64,000 nt of DNA, from NCBI GenBank assembly GCA_029891385.1, contig CM057224.1, forward strand, positions 38,817,005-38,881,004, read 5' to 3'. Shown in pieces: positions 54,501 through 64,000 of this stretch. A program made the translations under genes and the position numbers. The stretch is from Erythroxylum novogranatense (taxonomy: Eukaryota; Streptophyta; Magnoliopsida; Malpighiales; Erythroxylaceae). The notes under the pieces are model-generated. The model had not been told where the DNA came from. It ran no database searches and saw only the letters and a program-made list of their open reading frames with translations. Position 1 is the stretch's first letter. The number at the start of each line of letters is the position of its first letter.

Positions 54501-56064
54501 TGTAACATCCCGTTCTTCAAGTGACGGGTATATTTGTAAATTGGATCGAATCGTTAAAGTACAGCAAATGTGAATTCTTCATGCATTATAGTTTCTATAG
54601 TCATCGGTAAATGATTATTGATGGCATAAGTATATGAATATCGTATATGTATGACATTTCCGATTGAATTGTGGAAATTGGAAATTTGTGCGAAAAGTGT
54701 ATAAATGAGTTTTGTATATGAATTGGAATGAGAAAAATTGAATTTAGAGAACTGAATTATGAGATTAGAGTGTAGGAATGTGCAATTCCTAATTTTGTGA
54801 ATTTATGGAAATTTTTCTGAAATTTTTAGAGAATCGAGTCCGAACCGAAAAAAAAATGGTATAGTGACTGATAAATCGGATTCCGAGTCCGTGATTGATT
54901 GGCAATTGATATGAGGCAAGTTGAATTATGACTTTAGGATTTATTATTAATTGTTATTGCGTATTGGGAGAAATTAGAATCAGAAATTGGATTGAGGTTG
55001 TTCGATCTGGACTGGTGGCAATTAATTGCCAAACAAGTCTTAAGGTATTCAGTATATATATATAACTTAAGCCTTTGAAATTTGACTCGATGCTTGTTTC
55101 GTTTATGGAGAAAATTGCTTGGTTCTTCTTCTTCCTCATGTGGATTTCTTGGTGTTTGGAAGAGTTTCAAAGCTTGATCAAGTAAGTTCTTGTTTATTTA
55201 TGTGTTTAATCTTCCGATTCAAGCAGTAAATTTAGTGATTAATTGTTCGAGGATTAAGGTGTTTTGACGATATAGGTTTTAGGGTTGAGATTTGGGGATA
55301 TTGATTGTTTGATGAAATAGAAGTTAGAGATTTGTTGTATATCATGTATGGAATTATTTAGAGTGATTGGTAAGGAGAAAACTTGAATTTGATGATTTTA
55401 TCATCAAAATCTAGAAAATTTCTGAGTTTTCTGGCGGATCTGCGATCGCATGCCGCTGGCCAGATTTAACACGCCATGGGCGAAGCGAGGAGGCGCAAGG
55501 CCATGACAAGTTTAACGAGCGCGTGTCAAGGTGGCGCCAAGAAGGCGCTACCATGGCGAGGGAAAGGATGCCGCGCGAGACGCTGTCTTCCGTGATATGT
55601 GTTGCTTGGTTTTAAGAATTTTTAAAGGTTATTCTAGTTATGAATTGGGAGTGATTAAGTGATCTTAATTTTGGGGCTACAAGTATAAATTTAGAAGAAT
55701 GTGATTTTGGAGATTTAGTTCAATAATTCTCAAATCGCATTTATTTGAATAGTGAATTTGATTCCGATTCATCGATAAGTCCTATGTCTTTGATTTTGAC
55801 TTTGGAGGATATGGAACTTAGCCAATTGAATTATGGTATTCAAATTGTTATGAACTAAAGCAAAAGAGCATAGTTGAGATAATTCGATTTTGGTGGAAAT
55901 GTCATAACGTGTATAGTACAACATTCATTTGAAATATCAAGATTCGATTATTGAAATTGGTTCAATTAGTGATATGTGAATATTCTGATTTGATAGAGAC
56001 TCGAGTGGAGCGTCGATCATCAGACGCAACTGAGACTTCCCGGCAGTAGCGTGGAAGTTTAGAG

Positions 56065-56788
56065 GTGAGTAACCTAGTTGGTTTCTCAACCTATATGTGT
56101 TACATTTTGTGTATATATGCCATGTGGAGATACGGATGGATATGTGTGATCGTTTTGATTGATTTCAACCATGGGTGTTCAAATATTGAATTGAGATATG
56201 GAAGTGCAAAATGTGAATAAATGTGCATAAATGCAATAGTGAATCGAATTGTAAAAGTGTTAGTGAAATAAATGAGATATGACAAAGAAATGTGAATGAC
56301 ATATGCACTCATGCATAATTAAATGATCGATAATGATAGTTGTTGACCCGAGACGCCATCAGATATTTGAGGACGCCAGGTAAAACCCATGAACACACGC
56401 CGCAAAAAACTCGCAAACACCTACGGGTGGGGTGTGGGGTCCATATGTGAAAGGAATTAGTGCATACCAATGGGCTCTCCTATCCCTATGTGAGTGGGCG
56501 GTGGTGCATACCCAGAGGGCCCTCCTACTTGCCAAAATGTGATTACCGATTTATCGATTGCGCTCGGTCACAACAATGAAATGAAATCGAAAGTGTCACA
56601 TGACATCTGCATATGTAAATGATCTAAAGTGAACGTGTGAAAGTGAAATGGAATGCATGTGAATATATGAAAGTGTGAATATGTGGTCCAAAGTGTATAT
56701 GAATTGTGAATGCATGAGTTGGGTGAACCATCGATGATGGTTTCTCATTGAGTTCGCAAACTCACCCAACATTGCATCTATTTTTCAG
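56065..56788 (+). other. Predicted leader intron in the 5' LTR of J
   Basis: 724 bases from GTGAGTAACCTAGTTGG to ATTGCATCTATTTTTCAG. The 3' LTR copy spans 62064-62784. Donor and acceptor match those of the Tekay-like LTR and LTR I. Confidence 0.5.
56720..56768 (+). other. Twin-hairpin module in the 5' LTR of J
   Basis: GGGTGAACCATCGATGATGG, TTTCTCATT, then GAGTTCGCAAACTCACCC. Both stems are perfect (7 bp and 5 bp). The copy at 62715-62767 is identical. Confidence 0.85.
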
Positions 56789-57241
56789 AATCGAAGAGTA
56801 CCCGCTTAGACTAACGGAGTTGATCGCTGCTAGAAAGGCGAGTAGCGGGTCCTGGATCGGTCGCCACATCTGCATGAGTACGTTGTTTTGTTTGGTGGGC
56901 CCTAGTTTAATAAATGTAATAGTGTGTTGAGATTTTGATTTAAATTGTGTTCGTAAATGGCATCGAGCCCAGTTGGGTCATGCCTTCGCTTATGTCTCGA
57001 TTGAGCAATCGCCGAAAGTGCTAATTAATAACTGAAAGTGTTTTGTATCCGAGAATGTTTTTGTGATATGTCGGCCCAAAGTGTGTTTTGATTTCAACGC
57101 GTTAAAACGCTTTCAAAGAAAAATTTCATAACGAAGTTTTAATTGTGATTGATCGCTTAAAGATGCCACCCTCACGGGTCACGGGCTCGGATGTCATCTT
57201 TGTAGATGTCGTGTTGGGTCTCATGGAGTTGGGGTGCTACA

Positions 57242-60200
57242 TTTGTGGTATCGAGCCCGTATACAATCTTACATAGACTTTCCAAAAGTGTGTCAAATTG
57301 CATACATTTAAGTCATGTCATTGGCGATAGTGACAATCGATCCCGCCTAGCATATGAGTCTCATACATGAGCCTGTACTAGTGATTTAAGTGGTTAGAAA
57401 TAGTGAGGAAAAGATGATATGTGAGAATGTGATAAAAAGGAGATTGTGAATATTGTGAAATAAGAAAAAAGTGTATGGTTCGATTTGACAAATGAGGATT
57501 TAGTGTATTGGTATTAGTGAATATGTTATGACAGGCAACATCTGTGCTATATTGGAATGTATCTTGGGATGGAGAATAGATATGAATGTATAGTGGTAAA
57601 TGGATAAAGGGAAGTAGCGGTATGATAAAATTGGTAAGATTGACAGTGTATAAACAAAGTGAATGGAATTAAAATGTTCTGTGAATTATAGAGAATACAA
57701 TTGCGCTTGATTTCAAAGATAAGAGTTATGAATAGGATTTGTGACTTAAAGTCGAATGTGTTAAGTGAGGAAATCGAGAATAATTGCATAATTGTGATAT
57801 TGATTTGAGAATGAAAATTTATAAGTATGAATCGATAATGAAAAGATGGAATGTACATCCGTGATATGTATTTACGTGTGATTAATCTTGTAAGACAAAT
57901 GAATAAAAAGATTGAAATGTAAGACAATGGTAAGGGTAGATGAAAAAGGTTATCAAGGATGAGTTGAATTGCTTATGTGAATGCACACCGATGATAGGAA
58001 TACATCACAAGAAGTGAAAATATGAAGCTATGGAATGATATCGAATCAATTGGTGAGTCAAGAGAGAACCGCCAAATATAGTTTTATGATTAAAGATCAT
58101 TGTGAGTTAGAGTAAGAAGTGAAAGTGCCTATAGTGATTTATTGAAATGAATTAAGATTGTAATCGGATATGAATGGAGTCATAGATTGATAGTGTAGCG
58201 ATTAATTGGTGAATTATTTTACACTTGTCTCTTGATGTCGATGAAATGATTTTGATGGTACGCACCTCAATGTGTAGTATTTAAAAGGATGTTCTGATTT
58301 ATATGAATTGAGGTATAACTGATTCATATGGGATAGTATGAGTATAGTTAAAAGCGATTTCATAAGGCATTGCGAATGTCTGGCAAGAAATGTGACAATT
58401 GTTGTTGATTAGGAATTTCATAAGTGGTATTGATAAGATAGATAGAAACCTTCTTTCAAAGAAGAGTTTCCTGAATCAAGTTAAGTTGATTAGATGATTT
58501 AATTGGACGGATTATTGATTAAGAGATAAATCTAAGATAAATTGAAAATGAATGAAAAGTGTTTATTGGGAGTCCAAATCCTGGTGGAGACTCAAGAGTT
58601 AGAAATAAAATATGTGACTGTGTGATAGGATTATTGAACAGTGAAGAGATATTAGTTGTGTAATTGGAGAAAATATCAATTTGCATATATTGGGAAAAAA
58701 AATGTTCGGAAAGTACAAGTGTATTTGATAAAATGTGTCATCGACCTAGTTTGAAATGATGGTAAATAAAGTGAATTATGTGGAGAAATTAGTGTAAAGA
58801 AGCAGATGTCAAAATATATTATGATGAAACTGAGAAAGTTATAAGAAAATTTTTCCTCACCGAGACAATCGGTAATTAGAAAATTATACTGAAGTGATCA
58901 TGAGTATGAGGAGTTTATTATGTCATTGAAAGGTAAAATGTCTCAATTATGTTTAGAGTGTATAATGATTGTAAGCGAGATGATCAATTGAATGTATTTG
59001 AAAAATGGAATATATGAATTGGCACAATTGAGGAATCAGGCAAGTGTTGTAAGAATGAATCTTAGTTGATCAAATAAAGAGTGGTTGAGTCAAGATTCAA
59101 ATATGCCACATCGGGAGACTTAATATCGATAGAGATGATTGATAGATATGTAACGGATATTTGTTTGAAAAATTTTGGAGACCTTATTTGTACGTAAATG
59201 TGTTTAGATGTATCTATGGATACGCAAAGTGATAATGGTTGAGATATTGGTGAATTTGAAAACAAAGGAAAAGGATTATGCGATTAGCGATTTCGTGAAT
59301 TTGAAAGATTTGAACAGAATTATGTGTTTGAGTATTTTAGAATCTAATAGTATTGCAATGTGAAGTATTGAATTGGAAAATGTGACGACAGAAATTTTCA
59401 ATTTTGAGAGCGATAAGGTTATTAAACCTGTTGTTATAGTAAACGCGATCTGTTGAACCAAAAAAAAAAGAAAAAAAAGAAAGCATTATGGGCAATTCGT
59501 ATTCCAAATCAGATGTGTGTATGTGTGTAAAAGAATTTGGCAAAACAGAATTGTGGATTTAGAAAATGAATTTGACCGTTGAGAAAATTTAATTGTTAAG
59601 ACCGAATTACTTAAATGTGGGTGATACCACTTAAGGAATTGTAAGAGGAATTGTATGAAATGATTAAAGCTTTATGTTATAATAAGAGTGTATTGAAGGG
59701 TGATAGAAAGTAGAGTGTGACATTGAGTAATTGTTTGTGTGAATAACCAATGACTTGATCGTTGGAGATAAATGTGAAATCGATATTGTGGAATTCATAA
59801 GGATATGAGATTGATGTAAAATTCACATTGATAGAGAGTATATTAATTGTATTGGTATTACCAGTTGAAAAGTGTATAAGGGGTCAAAAGTGTGCGCTAT
59901 TAGAGATTGTGTAAACCAGGTGAAATGAATCTGAAATAGAAATTGTGAAACATAGTAAATGACGATGAATCGAATTGATTTTATCGAGGTTCTTGCATCG
60001 TATGAAATTGGTGTTTGAACCATATAGTGATGTGATCGATAATTGATTAATGAATGTTTTGAAGTGTATCGCTCGATCAAGATACACTTAGATTGAGAAT
60101 AAAGGTAAAATTGGGAGAAAATAAATTTGTTATAAGCGGCCTCGATGTGATTATGCTGTGAATCGATGTGATTGTGTTGTAAATAGAAGTTAGTGTAAAA

Positions 60201-60490
60201 TTAAAAGAGTGATTGGGATTTGTAAAGTGTTATATGAACAGAGATAAGGAATATTGATATGATCGGATGTGTGTATGATTGGATTAAAATAAAGAATAGT
60301 GAATACAGTGTGGAAAGTGAGAAAGGAAAAAGAGGTAATTGATCGTATTAATTTCAGTGAGTTGGCATAAATAGAATTCTATATTGATATAGAGGGAAAC
60401 AGTGTTATAGTGATCGGAATAAATCTCCCGACTTCCTAAACGATCGTATGTGAAATTTCGATGACGAAATTTTTATTAGGAGGGGAGAAT
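57242..60490 (+). mobile_element. Non-coding internal domain of J
   Basis: From the primer-binding site to the polypurine tract. No frame longer than about 130 codons on either strand, and none with a retroelement motif. The sense strand is C-poor (58681-58740 has 4 C and 13 G), mirroring LARD-1. Confidence 0.8.
60454..60490 (+). other. Polypurine tract and pre-LTR block of J
   Basis: AATTTCGATGACGAAATTTT then TATTAGGAGGGGAGAAT before the 3' LTR. In frame it resembles the last residues encoded by chromovirus pol, although no pol is left in J. Confidence 0.85.
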
Positions 60491-63238
60491 TGTAACATCC
60501 CGTTACCGAAGTGACGGGTATATTTGTAAATTGGATCGGGTTAGGTTAAAGTACAGGCAAATGTGAATTCTTCATGCATTATAGTTTCTATAGTCATCGG
60601 TAAATGATTATTGATGGCATAAGTATATGAATATGCGTACATGTATGACATTTCCCGATTGAATTGTGGAAATTGGAAATTTGTGCGAAAAGTGTATAAA
60701 TGAGTTTTGTATATGAATTGGAATGAGAAAAATTGAATTTAGAGAACTGAATTATGAGATTAGAGTGTAGGAATGTGCAATTCCTAATTTTGTGAATTTA
60801 TGGAAATTTTTCTGAAATTTTTAGAGAATCGAGTCCGAACCGAAAAAAAATGGTATAGTGACTGATAAATCGGATTCCGGGTCCGTGATTGATTGGCAAT
60901 TGATATGAGGCAAGTTGAATTATGACTTTAGGATTTATTATTAATTGTTATCACGTATTGGGAGAAATTAGAATCGAAATTGATTGAGGTTGTTCGATTC
61001 GACTGGTGGCAATTAATTGCCAAACAAGTCTTAAGGTATTCAAATATATATATAACTTAAGCCTTTGAAATTTGACTCGATGCTTGTTTCGTTTATGGAG
61101 AAAATTGCTTGGTTCTTCTTCTTCTCATGCGTGGATTTCTTGGTGTTCGAAGAGTTTCAAAGCTTGATCAAGTAAGTTCTTGTTTATTTATGTGTTTAAT
61201 CTTCCGATTCAAGCGTAAATTTAGTGATTAATTGTTCGAGGATTAAGGTGTTTTGACGATATATGTTTTAGGGTTGAGATTTGGGGATATTGATTGTTTG
61301 ATGAAATAGAAGTTAGAGATTGGTTGTATATCATGTATGGAATTATTTAGAGTGATTGGTAAGGAGAAAACTTGAATTTGATGATTTTATCCGTCAAAAT
61401 CTGGAAAATTTCTGGTTTTCTGGATCGGATCAGACGTTAAATGCGCCGCGATTTAACACGTCATGGTGAGCGAGGAGTCGAAACGCTAACCACAAAGTTT
61501 AACGAAGCGTGCCATGGCGAAGTCGCGAAGAAGTTGTGGCGCGCATGAGGGAAAGGATGCCGCAGCGAGGACGCTTGTCTTCCGCATATATGTTGCTTGG
61601 TTTTAAGAATTTTTTTAAGGTTATTCTAGTTATGAATTGGGAGTGATTAAGTGATCTTAATTTTTGGGGCTACGAGTATAAATTTAGAAGAATGTGATTT
61701 TGGAGATTTAGTTCAATAATTCTCGAAATCGGACGACATTTGAATAGTGAATTTGATTCCGATTCATCGATAAGTCCTATGTCTTTGATTTTGACTTTGG
61801 AGGATATGGAACTTAGCCAATTGAATTATGGTATTAGAAATTGTTTTGAACTAAAGCAAAAGAGCAGAATTGAGATAATTCGGGATTTTGGTCGGAAATG
61901 TCATAACGTGCATAGTACAACATTCATTTGAAATATCAGCATTCTGATTATTGAAATTGGTTCAATTAGTGATATGTGAATATTCTGATTTGATAGAGGC
62001 TCGAGTGGAGCGTCGATCATCGACGCAATGAGACTTCCTAAGAAGAGCGCTAGAAGTTTAGAGGTGAGTAACCTAGTTGGTTTCTCAACCTATATGTGTT
62101 ACATTTGTGTATATATGCCATGTGGAGATACGGATGGATATGTGTGATCGTTGATTGATTTCAACCATGGGTGTTCAAATATTGAATTGAGATATGGAAG
62201 TGCAAAATGTGAATAAATGTGCATAAATGCAATAGTGAATCGAATTGTAAAAGTGTTAGTGAAATAAATGAGATATGACAAAGAAATGTGAATGACATAT
62301 GCACTCATGCATAATTAAATGATCGATAATGATAGTTGTTGACCGAGACGCCATCAGATATTTGAGGACGCCTTGTAAACCCAAGAACACACGCCGCAAA
62401 TAAAACTCGCAAACACCTACGGGTGGGGTGTGGGGTCTATTATGTGAAAGGATTAGTGCATACCAGTGGCTCTCCTATCCCTAATGTGAGTGGGCGAAGA
62501 GTGCATACCCGAGGGCCCTCCTACTTGCCAAAATGTGATTACCGATTTACGATTGCGCTCGGTCACAACAAAGGAAATGAAATCGAAGTGTCACATGCAT
62601 ACTGCATATGTAAATGATCTAAAGTGAACTGTGTGAAAGTGAAATGGAATGCATGTGAATATATGAAAGTGTGAATATGTGGTCCAGTGTGTATATGAAT
62701 TGTGAATGCATGAGTTGGGTGAACCATCGATGATGGTTTCTCATTGAGTTCGCAAACTCACCCAACATTGCATCTATTTTTCAGGAACTGAAGAGTACCC
62801 CGTTAGACTAACGGGAGTTGATCGTTGCTAGAAAGGCAGAGTAGCGGGTCGGGATCAGTGTCGTCACATCTGCATGAGTACAGTGTTTTGTTTGGTGGGC
62901 CCTAGTTTAATAAATGTAATAGTGTGTTGAGATTTTGATTTAATCAGGTGTTGTAAATGGCATCGAGCCCAGTTGGGTCATGCCTTTACCTTATGTCTTG
63001 ATTGAGCAATCGCCGAAAGTGCTAATTAATAACTGAAAGTGTTTTGTATCCGAGAATGTTTTTGTGATATGTCAGCCCAAAGTGTGTTTTGATTTCCGCG
63101 TAAAACGCTTTCGGAAGAAAAATTTCATAACGAGTTTTAATTGTGATTGACTGCTCTAGCATGCCACCCTCGCGGGTCACGGGTTCGGATGTCACTGTAG
63201 ATGTCGGGTTCAGGTCTCGCGGGAGTTGGGGTGCTACA
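60491..63238 (+). repeat. 3' LTR of J
   Basis: Near-identical to 54501-57241 outside the GC island (about 61425-61590) and scattered CAG/CTG-type differences. It ends GGGGTGCTACA before TATGC. Confidence 0.95.
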
Positions 63239-64000
63239 TATGCAAATTCTCATTTTATGTCATTGTTGTGACTGAGCGTTAACACTATCCCAATCCGGGC
63301 ACTTTTCGCATTAATCGCATTTTCAGCAAGTAGGAGAGCCCTCTGGGTATGCACTACTGCTCACTCACATTAGGGATAGGAGAGCCCTCTGGGTATGCAC
63401 TATTCCCTTTTTCACTGATAATCGAGTTTAAAGCTCTGATCACTAATTGCTCCAGTCACAACTGTTTATTTACCGCTTATAATCTTGTCTAGCATGCACT
63501 CACACTTACACAGTCACTAGCACATATCTATCACTCCACTCGATTTATCGTATTCAGAACACTACTCATAATTCTATGCACTGATTCACAATCACAAGTA
63601 CTCACATTTGCAACACATTTCAACTCACTCACAATCGTAACACTTATTCATAATTGCAAGACATTTATTTCACATTGTATCACTCACAATTTACACATTC
63701 ACAAAGACATTTAATCACACACAAAGATCGAGGAACCAACTAGGTTACTCACCTGTAACTTCCGAAGCATCGCTCGAAGTCCCAAAGAATATCCGTGGAT
63801 GACGATCCAACGGTGCCTCTATCACAATTCAAACAAATTCTCATCACTAAATACTCAATCAATTGAATTCACTAATGCACATGTCTTAATTTGAAATTAT
63901 ATATTGCATGATCATAATTTTCCAGCGCCTACCCATTCCGATCTCTCTCGCTTCACAACCCACAATTCACTATTCACTAGGTCAATAATATCCACCGATT
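63239..64000 (-). repeat. LTR I, continuation beyond J
   Basis: After TATGC the minus-strand LTR continues. It has a 46-bp-spaced pair of TAGGAGAGCCCTCTGGGTAT (63331, 63377) and the donor block (GGTTACTCACCTGTAAC at 63743-63759, read on minus as GTTACAG|GTGAGTAACC). It runs past the window end. Confidence 0.75.
63331..63403 (-). repeat. Paired 26-bp repeat in LTR I
   Basis: TAGGAGAGCCCTCTGGGTAT plus GCACTA occurs at 63331 and 63377. The reverse complement of the pair is present in both LTRs of J (about 56460-56535 and 62455-62525). Confidence 0.85.

Larger units (their letters stand above)
54501..57241 (+). repeat. 5' LTR of J
   Basis: Contains TATA-like TATATATATAAC (near 55053), a GC-rich island (about 55435-55600), AGAG|GTGAGTAACC (GT at 56065), the GTGCATACC repeat pair (about 56460-56535), twin hairpins (56720-56768) and TTTTTCAG ending at 56788. 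Confidence 0.95.
54501..63238 (+). mobile_element. Element J: complete non-coding LARD-like gypsy-type element
   Basis: Perfect TATGC target duplications enclose two direct LTRs of about 2.74 kb (54501-57241, 60491-63238), both running from TGTAACATCCCG to GGGGTGCTACA. A decayed primer-binding site TGGTATCGAGCCC (57246-57258) follows the 5' LTR and a polypurine block (60454-60490) precedes the 3' LTR. The 3.25-kb internal domain has no retroelement protein motif in any frame. Structure and ends are those of a chromovirus derivative that depends on proteins supplied in trans. Confidence 0.92.

Noticed and set aside
57547..57927. Minus-strand open frame of 126 codons inside J
   Set aside because: It lies antisense in a C-poor, stop-poor non-coding interior; its composition (Ile, Phe, Ser, Tyr) follows base skew and it has no recognisable motif.
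1..64000. DNA transposons, Helitrons, tRNA genes and host exons
   Set aside because: I looked for transposase or helicase motifs, terminal inverted repeats with TA or 8-bp duplications, tRNA-like folds and long non-retroelement frames, and found none that I could support by eye.

Overview
The window reads as intergenic heterochromatin of a flowering plant with a large genome. Nearly all of it consists of LTR retrotransposons, many nested in one another and most decayed. The plant assignment rests on three things: primer-binding sites that match plant initiator-Met tRNA, chromodomain Ty3/gypsy and Ty1/copia proteins of plant type, and a nuclear insert of plastid DNA carrying petN and 23S rRNA sequence. 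I found no host protein gene, no tRNA gene, no functional rRNA gene and no CRISPR array. The species cannot be fixed from the sequence.

Layout. 1-10821 is a minus-strand, non-coding LARD-like element (large retrotransposon derivative), here 'LARD-1', with 4.3-kb LTRs and a 3.5-kb internal domain; its 3' LTR is cut by the window edge. 10822-15232 holds pieces of two other gypsy-type LTRs ('H' and 'G'). 15233-22064 is an old, broken plus-strand copia ('A') with a microsatellite plus chimeric plastid insert inside its reverse transcriptase. 22250-25550 plus 43785-43819 is one 3.3-kb gypsy LTR ('C') split by two insertions: a chromodomain gypsy ('Tekay-like', 25551-34406) and a minus-strand copia ('B', 34412-43784). 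All three junctions carry the same 5-bp sequence TTGTC. 43820-44185 is a very short internal remnant. 44186-48420 is a minus-strand gypsy LTR ('F') with an AT-rich minisatellite. 48560-53883 is a truncated minus-strand copia ('D'), sister to B. 53884-54500 plus 63239-64000 is a minus-strand gypsy LTR ('I') interrupted by 'J' (54501-63238), a complete LARD-like element with perfect TATGC target duplications.

How the parts relate. The Tekay-like element has the only nearly complete chromovirus pol (reverse transcriptase, RNase H, integrase, chromodomain), but it is broken by stops, frameshifts and a deletion joining its 5' LTR to the gag start. LARD-1 and J have no coding capacity, yet they keep the same LTR start (TGTAACATCCC) and the same pre-LTR polypurine block, so they may have been mobilised in trans by relatives of the Tekay-like element. 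The gypsy-type LTRs share an internal plan: a GTGAGT splice-donor motif, then a tandem-repeat zone, one or two small hairpins, and a TTTTTCAG-like acceptor. This suggests a leader intron encoded in the LTR. Copias B and D share an unusual leader with about 90-bp-spaced hairpins showing compensatory changes and an array of the palindrome AAGTCGACTT.

Caution. LTR pairs of the same element differ again and again by CAG or CTG in one copy and CG in the other. That looks like methylation-linked base-calling error rather than mutation, so some frameshifts described here may not be real.
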